Shown: positions 1 to 11,060, numbered from the stretch's first letter. The stretch is DNA of 64,000 bases from Protea cynaroides (GCA_028583415.1 CM053266.1:97020377-97084376), one strand, 5' to 3'. The notes: generated by a model from the letters alone, not told the origin. Numbers and translations: made by a program.

Positions 1-108
1 GTATTCTACTATTCATAACTCAACTCGCCCCTACTGAGTTGCTACAGTATCGACTGTACCCTTGAACAAAATTTTTCACGATAAACCATTGGATTCTCCA
101 TCACTACG

Positions 109-534
109 GTAAGTTCTTCATCCCCATTGTTCTCTTTGTCGATTCATTATAGGTTTTCATCGCCTATTTCGATCCTCACCTAATTAAATTTTATATAACC
201 GTAAAAATTTGAATTAGTGAACCTTGCTATTGGGCACGCACCGGACGAAAACCCTCCAAAAAATTTGGGTTTCATCAATCGGTTTGGCCAAAAGATTTGA
301 AATTTCAATTTTTTACCTAAATTTTGGGAATTTTTATCAATTTTAAAATTTCTTTAAAATCTTTTTATTTGGTGAAAATTCCTTGTTGATTTCCCATTGC
401 AAGATGATTTGTGATTCACATAAGTCCTCCTGCCCAGATGTTTGGGTGAAAAGTGAGCTTTTGTTCCCTGTACGTCGTTATTCGGCCAAATTTTTAGATT
501 TTCTGACTTGTTTATTGGCTTATGGTCCTTGCAG
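109..534 (+). other. Predicted leader intron of the B antisense gene
   Basis: A GTAAGT donor at 109 and a CCTTGCAG acceptor ending at 534 bracket a 426-bp segment just before the ATG at 540. Elements A (9235-9679) and D (29885-30326) have a donor and acceptor at matching places with similar spacing. No transcript evidence is available, so splicing is inferred from conserved signals only. Confidence 0.5.
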
Positions 535-539
535 GTAAC

Positions 540-1431
540 ATGGTTCATACTAAGGTTCCCAGAGTGCATGAATCCCATAGCATCAGGTCCATCGAAGCGG
601 AGATACAGTATCCCTGGTATCATCATTAAAAGGTAGAAAGGGGTCGGTGTGTCAACTTAGCCAGTTTAGCCCTATGTGACGTGGAGAAGGCTTTCGGTGG
701 GATGGGTTGGCTTTCCATGATCTTATATGAGGGTTGCACCCGTCCAGAGTTGGTAAATCAATTCTACTACAACTTATAGGTAGAGGGTGATCCAGAGGAC
801 ATGGACAGGGGTAGAGAGCTACAGATCACCAGCTTAGTGAAAGGTGTACCCATCTCGTTTAACTGTCAGGAGTTGGCTAACCTCCTAGGCATTTCTAACG
901 ATGGTCTATTAGTCTATTGCGCACCAAAAGAGCCCCAATTCCTATCAGTGAGGATCCGTGCAATGCGTAGTCAGCTACTTCAGGATGACCGCTGGCAAAT
1001 AAAGGCAGTTAACCTCTATCCAGAGCCTCGGGCGTACTGCTATATTATTCGGCACAACTTGATTCCCCAGAGTGATCACTATGAGCTGGTTTCACAGCTG
1101 ACCCAGTATCTTCTCTACTGTACCTGTACTAGACAACCTATCTGTCTCCCATACATCATCATCAGGACCATGTACAGAGCCATGACTCCTGGCCTAAAGG
1201 GTAACTTGCCCTATGGGTGCTTGATCACTACACTACTCTCTCACTTGCAAGTGGACTTGGGACATGAGAGGATTTGTGAGGACACCTTTTTAGCTGACCT
1301 CAACTAGGAGGCCATCTGTAGGATGGGGATGTGAGATGTACAGGTCAGTAACGATGAGAGGAATGCTATAAGACGTCTTCTCACTTACGTGGCAACAGCA
1401 GATGCAAAGACGACAACATAGGCAGCAGTAA
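540..1431 (+). pseudogene. Antisense ORF of element B, 5' portion (plant-transposon-protein-like)
   Basis: The frame starts at ATG 540 (reading MVHTKVPRVH) and is homologous along its length to the plus-strand frames at 9685 and 30332. The best-preserved open part is 801-1307, containing DRGRELQITS, SFNCQELANLLG, HNLIPQSDHYE and LPYIIIRTM. This resembles the plant 'putative plant transposon protein' domain (PF20167, recalled from memory). Stops interrupt it around residue 30, at the end of the FYYNL stretch and after 1305. It runs opposite to gag-pol of the same element. Element A cuts it at 1431, and the C-terminal part resumes at 13473. The function is unknown, and this copy cannot make a full protein. 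Confidence 0.6.
1427..1431. repeat. Target site duplication of element A, left copy (AGTAA)
   Basis: AGTAA directly precedes the LTR terminus TGTCACACC at 1432. The same five bases follow the other end of the element at 13468-13472. Five bases is the usual duplication size for Ty3/gypsy integrases. Confidence 0.93.
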
Positions 1432-3816
1432 TGTCACACCCCAATTCTGAACCAACTAGAATGGTGTGATGAACCGTCTATGATCCAACGGTTCAACCAG
1501 GATCTCGAATAGGCCGTGACCCTTTTCTTAAACCATATACATTCACAACCATAATCAGAGTAAAAAAAATAATAGCGAAAGTCTTTAATAATAATGAAGT
1601 GAGTATCTATCAGTGATAACATAAAATACAGTAATTATCTCCAAAAACTAAGACATAAAAAAAATAAATTAATCAATTATATCTTCTAAATAATCCAACA
1701 AATAATCTAATCAAAGACGCATGAGTTGCACTTTCACGACGAATCATCCGACTCCATCATAGCTTCTGCATCCATCGCCGCAACATGTCCGTACATTGGA
1801 GCATTCATGTAATCTTCTATAGTAGGACCTGCATCATCAACAAAAAATATTCAACGTCGAAAGGGTGAGCACACATCATGGCTCAGTGAGCAAACAAAAC
1901 AATGCAACAAACATATGCATGCATTCAATTCATATCTTTGGTCTGGTTCATAAGTTTACAATGTGCAATAGAAAGGATAGGTTGCCACCGCACCTCTATA
2001 CACAAGTGTGTGAAGTCGTCTAATGGATAAAATACCATTGCTGTCCCACATGCACCCATCATGGAATAGAGATAGAGCTAAAGAGCCTGGATCAAACAAC
2101 GCATGACACTTCCCCTGATTCCCTACCCATACTAACACGTAAGCCCCTATTGGCGAGGGCTTGTAAATTGGGCTCGCAACTAACCAATCCTAATGTCAAA
2201 CAATGTATCCAAGGCTTCACCCCAGCGTCCCTCAATACGTCCATAGAGATAGAGCTAAGGCCACCCGACAGAGTCAGAGACTACACGTTTCGAGACCACC
2301 TCCCCTTGATACCCAATGACGTAATAGTTCTGCTAAGGTAATGACGATACAACGATGTTAGTGGACAAGACTTGAATAGAGATAGAGGTAGAGTCTGGTG
2401 ACCAGGATGAACCACAATGTCATGTCCTCCCCCTGATGCCCCACTCGCATCAAGCACACTAACCACACACATACATTCACATGCCTATTCCTAGCATCAT
2501 AATCATCATCACGTTACAAATAAACTGAATTAAATATGCATGAAGAGTAATAACAGGAATATTGGATGACATGTGATATGCACAATACAAGGATACAAGC
2601 GTAGAATCGTTCATGGCATTGTACTCAATAAATAAAATAGTTTATTATTAGCTAATTAGTTTAAGTCTTGTTCCCTCACCTTTGATCGATAATATTTCCT
2701 CGTTCAAGGTTTGTAATTCACTCTTAGACCACTTGAAAACCTTTAGTTTTTAAATTAAAATTAATTCCCAAGAGTTTAGACTAAGAGAAACTGAGTGGTC
2801 GTAGATGTGGTAGCACCTGTGGTCTCAGTTTCTGCTACCACAGGGCATGGGGTCGCAGGGTGTGGTCGGACATACTCCGACCACACGTGCGACCACACCC
2901 TCCCTACAAACTTCCCAAGGGCATGTGGTTGAACATGTGTATCACGTATGGTCGCACGACCACACCCTCCCTGGAAAATTTCCGAGGGCATATGGTCGGA
3001 TATGTGTATCTCGTGTGGTCGCACAACATGCGACCACATGTGCGACCACACATGTGATGGTCAACCTTTCACTCTCAATTCCAATCCTCCATGTTTGGAT
3101 TCCTTGGCTTATCATCATAATCCTTCCTACAGTTGTTCTATGGCTCAAAACTATTATTTTTTATACCATCCATTGTCCATATAATTTTCTCCATGGATTC
3201 TCTTGGAATTTGTACATGGATGAATGGTTTGGGTTCCTCCTAAATCCTATTTTCTTCATAAACTATTCTAGGCCCTCAATTTATCATGGAATATGTTCAT
3301 ACCTTAAGCTTGCTGAAGATTTAGAGTTTTCTCTGAATTTTCTTCCTCCTTAGTCATCCTCTTCAATTTTCCTTCCCTTCCTTCTCTTCTCTTTCTCTCA
3401 CTTTCAGTTTGAGTTCTAAAAGAGTGAAAGAGGCTAAGGGACGACCTATTTATAGAGGAAAACCCTCCATATTATTCCATAATGAGTTTAGGAAAGACCC
3501 CCCTTTAAATTAGGAAGGTTTCCTAATTTTCAGTTCAGACTGGGTTCGTGTGGTCGGAGGTGGGGTCACAGAATCCGTCGACCATACCTTTTGAAATGTC
3601 CGACCACACGACCAGAATTCATGTGGTATTACTATTTTGAGGTGTGGTCGGTCACACCTATTTAGGTATGCGACCACACACTCATAATTGGTTGTTTTTG
3701 GGTTGATTTCATACCTGGTCTTGTGGTTTCTTCACGCACTGGGTCCACTTGGCTCGACCATGATAGGTAGACCTTTTACAAGGTGGTAGACCGGTGAATT
3801 CAATACAGGTCTTACA
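1432..3816 (-). repeat. 3' LTR of element A
   Basis: The LTR runs from TGTCACACCCC at 1432 to GTCTTACA ending at 3816 and is followed by the polypurine tract, which makes it the 3' LTR of a minus-strand element. On the minus strand U3 is on the right, with a TATA-like site at 3445-3455. Two blocks dense in GTGGTCG/CGACCAC lie at about 2790-3060 and 3548-3685. Short open frames inside it overlap these low-complexity blocks and are not genes. Confidence 0.93.
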
Positions 3817-3830
3817 ACTTCCCCCCTCTT
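3817..3830 (-). other. Polypurine tract of element A
   Basis: Read on the minus strand this is AAGAGGGGGGAAGT, directly before the 3' LTR end TGTAAGAC. A purine run here is the usual primer site for plus-strand DNA synthesis. Element D has a matching tract at 24486-24499. Confidence 0.88.
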
Positions 3831-3846
3831 ATTAAAAATTGCATCC

Positions 3847-5398
3847 TCAAAATTTGAATGTACCTTCCGAGTCGAAAAGGTGAGGATATTGCTTTCGCAT
3901 AGCATTCTCTTCTTCCCATGTAATCTCTTCTATATTTTGGCTTCTCCAAGTGACCTTAACATAATAGATGTCACGGTTGCATAGGCGTTGAAGCTTTTGG
4001 CTGGTGATTTTAGTTGGTGCTACTTCGAATGCCAAATCATCAGTTAGACCCGGTGGGTCTACTGTTAAAACGTGTGTTGGATCTCTGACGTACTTCTTCA
4101 GTAATGAGATATGAAATACATCATGCACACTTGATATAGATGGAGGTAGTGCTAACTGATACGCCACTTTTCCACGTTTAGCGAGAATCTCATATGGCCC
4201 AACATATCTTGGACCTAGTTTCCCTTTCTGTCCGAATCATTTTAAGCCTCGCATAGGTGATACTTTCAAGAATACTTTATCACCTACAACAAATTCAAGG
4301 TCTCGACGTTGAGTATTTGCATATTGTTTCTGATGATTCTGAGCCGTTCTAACTCTTTTCCTGATAATGTCGACTACTCGACAAGTCTTTTCAATAAATT
4401 TTGGTTCAACGATACTCTTTTCACCAACTTCATTCCAAAACAAAGGAGTTCGACACTTCCTACCATACAGTGCTTCATAGGGTGACATTTGTATAGTAGC
4501 CTGATAGCTGTTGTTATAGGTGAACTCGATCAATGGTAGTTTCTCATCCCATGAGCCTTTGAAATCAATAACACAGGCTTGAAGCATATCTTCTAAAATC
4601 TGAATGGTATGCTCCGACTGTCCGTCTGTCTGAGGATGGAATGCAGTACTGAATTTCAGCGTTGTACCCATAGCCTTCTGTAATCCTTCCCAAAACTTTG
4701 AAATAAAGCATGGGTTTCTATCGGACACAATGCTTTCAGGTACACCATGTAATCTGACAATATTATCCACATATAGCTTGGCTAACCTCTTTATGGTATA
4801 ATGAGGTCGTATAGCTATGAAACGAGCTATTTTAGTCAAACGTCAAACGATCTACAATCACTCAGACTGCGTCAACTACTCGGGGAGTCAATGGTAACCC
4901 GGTGACGAAGGCCATAGTGATGCAGTCCCATTTCCATGCTGGTTCTGGCAGTGGCTGCAACAATCCTGCAGGTCTTTGTCGTTCTTCCTTTACCCTCTAA
5001 AAATTTAGGCATTGAGACACAAATTTAGCTACATCTATTTTCATTCCTCTCCACCAATATAATTTCTTCAAATCATGATACATCTTTGTACTTCCAGGAT
5101 GTACCGAATAAGCGGTGGTGTGAGCATCCTTCATTAGTCTGTGTCTCATGTCCAAGTTTTTCGTTTCAGAAACACATACTCTTCCTTTGTACTTTAATAC
5201 CTTTTCAACGTCCAAGATGAAGTCAGGAATAGTCCTACCTTTTTCGATGTCTTCTGGCACCGTTCTAAGATAAGGGTTTGATTTAATAGTGGCTTTCACT
5301 TCATCTAATATATCAGGTACAATCTTCAATGTTGCAAACATATTTAAAAATCGAAGAATAAATCCTTGGTTGGTTGATCCACCCGGTGCATCTATCAC
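3847..5398 (-). pseudogene. Element A integrase with chromodomain-like C-terminus
   Basis: The N-terminal H2C2 zinc module lies at about 5100-4997 (DAHTTAYSVHPGST and then QCLN). Its last cysteine is replaced by phenylalanine; element D keeps the cysteine. The catalytic core at 4839-4237 shows the second aspartate in IVSDRNPCF and the glutamate in TDGQSEHTIQ. The C-terminal part at 4167-3847 has the VHDVFHISLLKKYV motif followed by a chromodomain-like segment (VKVTW, EEITWEEENAMRKQYP) as in Tekay/Del elements, where the chromodomain guides integration. The frame is broken near 4840-4996 and 4168-4236, so no intact integrase can be made. Confidence 0.88.
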
Positions 5399-5401
5399 GA
5401 A

Positions 5402-6720
5402 CTACTCATTACAATGATGGAATACTTTCCCTGTAACACACATAGCCGCAGTCATGTTAACCTCTCCTTGTGATTTTATCATTGCTTTTCTGCTTAGCGC
5501 ATCAGCAACTACATTAGCTTTCCCTGGATGATACTGGATATTGCAATCATAATCCTTCAATAATTCTAGCCATCTTCTTTGTCTCATGTTTAAGTCCTTT
5601 TGATTAAAAAGATAAGTGAGGCTCTTATGATCTGATTTAATTTGAAATTTCTTTCCATACAAGTAATGTCTCCATATCTTGACAGCATGTACTACCGCTG
5701 CTAATTCCAAGTCATGAGTGGGATAGTTCTTCTCATGTGTCTTCAGTTGGCTTGAGACATACACAACTACTTGTTCTCCTTGCATAAGCACACATCTTAA
5801 ACCCAACCAGAGGCATCAGTGTACATGGTAAATGGTTATCCTATAATAGGAATAGTCAAGATGGGAGCAGATATCAATCTAGCTTTCAATGTTTAAAAAC
5901 CTTCTTCACATTTGTCGGTCCAAACAAACTTTTCTCTTTTCTTAGTCAAACTGGTGAGAGATACGGTGATTCTAGAGTAATCTTCCTCAAATCGTCAGTA
6001 ATACCCAGCTAGACTTAGGAAACTTCTGATTTTTGCAACACTCTTAGGTGCTTCCCATTTTACAATGGCTTCAATCTTGCTAGGATCTACTTTAATTCCT
6101 TCAGCGGATACAACATGGCCTAAGAAAGCGACCTCATTTAGCCAAAACTCACACTTTGTAAATTTGGCGTAAAGCTTCTCTTTTCTTAGTCATTGTAGAG
6201 TGGCTCTTAGATTCATGACATGAGTTTCCTTGTCTTTGGAGTAGACCAATATATCATCAATAAACACAATGACTGACGTATCCAACATATCATGGAATAC
6301 CCGATTCATGAGTTCCATCAAAAGTTGTGGGTGCATTAGTTAATCTAAAAGACATGACTAAAAATTCATAATGTCCATATCTTGTTCTGAATGCTGTCTT
6401 TGGAATATCACCGTCCTTAATCTTCAGCTGATGGTATCTTGACCAAAGATCAGTCTTGGAGAACACCTTGGCACCTTGCAATTGATTTAACAAGTCATTG
6501 ATCCGAGGCAATGAGTACCGATTCTTGATTGTAAGCTTATTCAATTCTCGATAGTTTATACATAGTCGAACACTACCATCCTTCTTCTTCACAAACAACA
6601 TCGGCGCTCCCCATGGTGATATGCTGGGTCTGATATTACCCTTGTCTAGTAATTCTTATAGCTGTTCCTTTAGTTCCTTCGGTTCCGTAGGAGCCATTCG
6701 GTAGGGTGCTTTAGATAATG
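5402..6720 (-). pseudogene. Element A reverse transcriptase and RNase H
   Basis: The RT palm begins with KKKDGSVRLCINYRELNK (frame 6601-6290). The catalytic box FIDDILVYS is encoded around 6245, in a stretch broken by stops and shifts (about 5807-6290). The RNase H part at 5806-5402 shows KTHEKNYPTHDLELAAVVHAVKIWRHYLYG-type sequence followed by HPGKANVVADALSRK, the usual end of gypsy RNase H. RT copies the RNA and RNase H removes the template. The element D copy at 26160-27524 is better preserved. Confidence 0.88.
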
Positions 6721-7290
6721 GCATGGCTCCGGGTATAAGGTCTATAACGAACTCTGTCGCTCAGTTGGGTGGTAGTCCTGGTAATTCCTCAGGAAATACA
6801 TCTGGAAAGTCACGCACAACATCAATATCTTCCATTCATGCTTGGTGTGATCAACCACAGATACTAGATACCCAACTCCTCCTTTCTCGAGGCATTTTCT
6901 AGTCTTTAATGCAGAGAGAATGAGTTTTCGTTTACGAAAAAGTCTGGATCCCACAAAACTAAACTCTGCTCCTTCCTTATCTTTAAATGTCAATTTCATT
7001 TCTATACATAATAGGTTTGCCGAATGCTAAGTTAACCAGTCCTTTCCCAAGATAAGGTCAAAGTTTGCCATCTCGAGTTGAATCAAGGTTGGATCCAAAA
7101 TCATCTCACCGATAAGAACTGGACATGGTCCATAACCTTTTTCTAATTCCACTTCTAATCCCATAGGTGATCGTACAAGCAATTTGTAGTCTAAAGATCT
7201 GAGGGGTAGATTTAGCTTATTTCCAAATGACACAGATATAAAAGAATGAGTTGCTCCAGAATCAAAGAGCACTCTGGCAGGTATGCCATT
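6721..7290 (-). pseudogene. Element A aspartic protease and protease-RT linker
   Basis: The retropepsin motif FDSGATHSFIS is at the start of the frame 7272-7027. The partner FDLILGKDWLT occurs about 65 residues later. Together they define a gypsy-type protease that would cleave the gag-pol polyprotein. The linker to RT (6999-6742) is recognisable by the stretch around PTERQSSL but is frameshifted relative to the protease. Confidence 0.85.
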
Positions 7291-7399
7291 AATAGGTATG
7301 ATACTTGTGATTTATTTTAATTTGGTCTACATGTTCATACAAGGCAATACAAAATGAAAGGTTCAGGTCATACCTGTGTCCACATCAGGTGATGCAGTA

Positions 7400-8640
7400 G
7401 CATCCTCATATGTAACTGCATAAACCTTCCCTTGCTGTAGCTGCTTCCTAGGCTTAGGACACTCCCTTGAATAATGTCCCATTCGATTGCAATTATAGCA
7501 TTTTACCCCTTCAATATTTTGCTTTTGTTGCGGTTGGGCTGTTGGAGTAGTCTTGGCTACAGCTTTAAAGCCATGAGTATGGAAGGGTTTAAATGTCTTT
7601 GTATTCCCTCTATTATTAGAATTTTCATTCGGCCTTTTGATACCTCTATTCTGAGCAAAGTAGCTCTCCTTCTAGCTCGATTCTAGCACTCGAGCAATCT
7701 GTATGAGTTCATTATATATTTTCTTTTCTAGCCCCAAAACATGTTCTCGAATGCTTCCCCTAAGTCCCATGACAAACCTTTGGGTTTTAGTATTTTCCTT
7801 CTACATACTAGAGGGAGCAAAGAAAAATAGCTCTTCATAACGCTGTTGATATGCATCCACAGTCATCTGTCCCTGATATAGACTTAGGAACTCTCTTTCC
7901 ATAGCATCTCTGAAACTTCTAGGAAAATATTTCTCGAAGAATGCCTCTTTATAGATTGCCCAGGTCAATTGGGCATGCTTCGTTGATAGATTACTCCGAG
8001 TAGATTTCAACCAGTGGTGTGCATCGCCCTTCAGCATAAATGTGGCACACAATACTTTTTCTTCCTCATTAACAGTCATCATCATAAAATTTCTTTCTAT
8101 TTCATCGACCTAGTGAGCTGGCCACAAAGGATCTGCTGGCTTGCCATTATATTACTTAGGCTTTATTTTCAGAAAGCGCTCGATCAGTCAAGAATGGTCC
8201 AACTGATAGTGAGCATAGGCCCCATACATAGGTGGTTAATACTGGTAACTGCCTTGGGCTACCTCAGGGTTCTGTACTAGAGCTTGTACAACTGGTGTTT
8301 GAGGTGCTTGGGGTACCATGTTGCTGCCCCCTGGTATTGTGCTAGCTTGTCTGGCTGGCATAGGTGTAGTATGTACAGCTGGAAAAGCCATTCTCATAAC
8401 AGCTTGCATATTGGCTTGTACTTGTTGTATTTGCTGTAGCTGTTGTGCTAGGTTCATTATTGTTGTAGCCAAATCTGTAGGTGGGGCTAACAAGTTTGTA
8501 GGATTTGCCTGGCCATTAGCTCCTGGTGGTGCCACTTTATGATCCTCTTGTCCTTCAGGATTTTCATGGCTATCTTCCTCCACAGGTGGTAGTGGTGGAA
8601 TTGGGTTATGTCCTTGCCTGATTACTCTTCACCCAGCCAT
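7400..8640 (-). pseudogene. Element A gag (capsid and CCHC nucleocapsid)
   Basis: The start ATG at 8640 is chosen because D has the same start at 29301. In A the fourth codon has become TGA where D has CGT. The N-terminal part (8583-8236) is rich in Pro, Ala and Gln. The capsid domain at 8085-7801 has LCATFMLKGDAHHWLKSTR and ends near FFFAPSSM, followed by a TAG where D has CAG. A further TAG lies at 7672-7674, at exactly the position of a TAG in D (28333-28335). The CCHC knuckle CYNCNRMGHYSREC at about 7510-7450 is intact. The product would package the RNA. Confidence 0.87.
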
Positions 8641-8788
8641 TTCCTGTTCCGATGATGGTAGTGTCTGAAAAATCATAGAACATGTGAGGCAATCATAATA
8701 TACATCATTCCCATGTCAAAATCTAACAAATCAATGTAAATTTCCAATTTTCTAAGTCATTTAGTCAAAATACTGTATTTTCCATCAT

Positions 8789-9065
8789 GTGGTCGATGGT
8801 GGGGTCGCACTATGTCCGATCACAGGGTATGCGACCTCACAAAACCTTGTCAGCTCACCGAGAGCCAGTGGTCGGTTGTGGGGTTGAAATATGCCCTACC
8901 ACAGGGTCCGACCATACGAGGTCTGTCAACTCACCGAGTGCCTGTGGTCGATCAAATGGTCGCAATATGTTCGACCACAGGGTCCAACCACACGAGGTCT
9001 GGCAACTCAACGAGAGCCTGTGGTTGATTGTGGGGTCGGTCGTGTGGTCGCAGATTTGGTCGAAT
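8789..9065. repeat. 76-79-bp minisatellite in the leader of element A
   Basis: Units start at 8789, 8868, 8944 and 9020 (spacings 79, 76, 76), the last one partial. Each unit holds GTGGTCG near its start, CCACAGGGT in the middle, and CAACTCA(C/A)CGAGAGCC or a near variant at its end. The array lies between the gag start on the minus strand (8640) and the antisense gene on the plus strand, so it could serve as a shared divergent control region. A homologous array lies at 29440-29705 in D. Confidence 0.85.
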
Positions 9066-9084
9066 TTTGCAACCACACGACTCC

Positions 9085-9108
9085 AAATCAGGTTTTTAAA
9101 CCTGATTT
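9085..9108. other. Perfect short inverted repeat upstream of the A antisense gene
   Basis: AAATCAGGTTT and AAACCTGATTT form 11-base arms around two T residues. The site is between the minisatellite and the predicted leader intron. In D the equivalent site (about 29733-29762) keeps only part of the pairing, so a conserved function is uncertain. Confidence 0.5.
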
Positions 9109-9234
9109 TTGAAGTCATTTCCCATTTTCTCTTTTTCCTTCAACTCAACTCGCTTCCACTGAGTTGCTACAGTGCCGACCACTCGTGTCTGGCGATTCTT
9201 TCCTCCATTCACGACCTCCGCTCCAATCCTTCAG

Positions 9235-9679
9235 GTATGTTCTCCATTGGTCCTAGATATTAAGCTTTCAAAACTAAGTTTTTCTCCATTTATAGCGTTT
9301 TCTTCAAATTAAAATTTTTCCAACCGTAAAAATCTGATTTTTATTGGGGGCTTTTGCTATTGGCCACCCAATGGACAAAAGGCCTCAAGAAAATTTGAGT
9401 TTCATCGGTTAGTTTTTGAGAAACTTGAAATTGTCTATTTTTGACCTAATTTTTGGGATTTTTCCAAATTATTGAAATTTCTTCAAATTCGATCTTCTTA
9501 GTTTAAATTTCCAACTGTATGAGCCTTGCAGGATGGTTTAGAACATATGTAAGTCCTCCTGCTCAACTGTTTGGGTGAAAAGTGAGGCTTTTGGCCAAAT
9601 CATGCCGTTATAATGCCAAAATGTTTGAGTTTTTTTTTTTACTATATGTAATATCTTGCTTATTTATCTATCTTTGCAG
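9235..9679 (+). other. Predicted leader intron of the A antisense gene
   Basis: A TTCAG/GTATGT donor at 9235 and a TCTTTGCAG acceptor ending at 9679 bracket 445 bp just upstream of the ATG at 9685. The arrangement matches B (109-534) and D (29885-30326) in position, length and splice signals. Splicing is not proven. Confidence 0.55.
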
Positions 9680-9684
9680 ATAAT

Positions 9685-10784
9685 ATGGCTTGCACCAAAG
9701 TTCCCAGAGCTCATGATCTTATCCGCTTCCGGTCTAATGAAGCAGAGGATCAGTATGCTCGTTATGAGCGTAAAAATGTGGAAGGGGGTTGTGTAAACTT
9801 GGCTAATCTAGCCTTGTTTAATGTAGAGGGTGCTTTTGGTGACATGGGTTGGCTTCCCATGATATTATATGAGGCTTGCATCTGCCCTGCTCTGGTGAAG
9901 CAGTTTTATTGCAACCTTCAGGTAGTGGGTGATCCAAATGATATTGACAGGGGTAGAGAGCTCAGGATCACCAGTTATGTTAAAGGGGTGGAGATCTCCT
10001 TTAACTGCCAGGAGTTGGCTGATCTCCTGGGTATTGAAACGATGGCGCCTTGGTATACTTTCCACCTAAGGAACCCCAGTTCCTATCTTTGATGATGCGT
10101 TCAGAGATTGATCGCCAGCTTCTTAGAGATGATCGTTGGGAAATGAAGGCAATCCACCTATGGTCGGAACCTCGGGTGTACTGCAAGATTATTCAGCACA
10201 ACCTGATTCCACAGAGTGAGCACTATGAGAATATTTTCCAATTGACCCAATATCTCTTGTACTACATCTGCACTAGGAAGCCCATCTGCCTCCCATATAT
10301 TATCATCAGGACGATGCGTCGTGCTGCGATGCCTGTCAGATAGGCAACCTGCCCTATGGGCGTTTGATCACTACCCTGCCCACTCGCCTGCATGTCGATT
10401 TAGTGGATGAGAGGATTCATGAGGATACATTCTCATTTAACGTTGATTGGGTGGCCATCTGTAAGATGGGGATGTGGGATGTGCAGGTCAGGGACGAGGA
10501 GAGGAATGCTATGGTGCATCCCCATACTCGGGTCGAGATAGTAGGCTCTGAGGCGGCAGCAACAGCAGCAGCAGCAGTAAGAGTCTATGGGGGTGATGCT
10601 GAGGATGATGATCGTATGTTCATGGATAAGGGAGGCCCAGCACACATCTGATCAGTAAATGGCCAATCTGGCAGCTAGTCTCCAGGTGACCCAGACTCAA
10701 GTAGCCCGGTTGACTAGAGTGTATGCTGAGGACTATGACCGAGATCGAGAGGCACCTCCACCTCCAGCACCTCCGGCTCCATGA
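9685..10784 (+). pseudogene. Antisense ORF of element A (plant-transposon-protein-like)
   Basis: The frame opens at ATG 9685 (MACTKVPRAHDLIRFRSNEA) and is followed by NVEGAFGDMGWLPMILYEA, VKGVEISFNCQELADLLG, EPRVYCKIIQHNLIPQSEHY and LPYIIIRTMRRA. These match the B and D copies and resemble the plant 'putative plant transposon protein' domain (PF20167, from memory). A frameshift near 10045 and stops at about 10341 and 10649 break it. The C-terminus is shorter than in D, lacking most of the coiled-coil repeats, and ends with an acidic and proline-rich tail (DYDRDREAPPPPAP). It lies between PBS and gag on the strand opposite gag-pol. Its role is unknown. Confidence 0.62.
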
Positions 10785-11048
10785 TGCATTCTTTTTACTT
10801 GTTCCTTGTGCTATAGAGTAACTGTCCAGATTGTGGACTGTACTCTGATATATATATATATATGGTTTTTATTCGTTGTGTATATGAAACTTGTTTCTCA
10901 TCTTAATAGTGCATTATTCTCTTTCTTAATTTTGTCTCATACAACACAGGTTCTTATAGTGTGTTCTTCTTAATGCTTTTAAATTTTATCCTAACTCAGT
11001 TCACAAACTTTTGTGGAAGTATACAGGTTTAATAGACAGATCCCAAGA

Positions 11049-11060
11049 GCTCTGATACCA
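11049..11060 (-). other. Primer binding site of element A (tRNA-iMet type)
   Basis: The minus strand reads TGGTATCAGAGC three bases from the 5' LTR, the commonest PBS in plant LTR elements and complementary to the 3' end of initiator tRNA-Met. The same bases occur at 14114-14125 (B) and 31979-31990 (D). Confidence 0.92.

Larger units (their letters stand above)
1..1431 (-). mobile_element. Element B, internal remnant (leader and antisense-gene side)
   Basis: This is part of an old Ty3/gypsy element whose gag-pol side lies left of the window. It aligns by eye with the leader and antisense gene of element A (about 9135-10560) and of D (about 29795-31200): the opening stretch with GAGTTGCTACAGT, then an intron-like segment, then the plus-strand reading frame. 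Its continuation is at 13473, because element A was inserted at 1431/1432 and duplicated AGTAA. The minus orientation is inferred from its PBS and 5' LTR at 14114 onward. Confidence 0.8.

Noticed and set aside
2776..3353. Several overlapping frames on both strands in the A LTR (rich in His, Thr, Trp, Val)
   Set aside because: All come from the GTGGTCG/CGACCAC-dense block read in different phases. Similar shadows occur at 12424-12887, 8787-9263 and 56174-56584.
8789..9065. Regularly spaced repeats considered as a CRISPR-like array
   Set aside because: The units are contiguous with no unique spacers, and the context is a plant retrotransposon leader.
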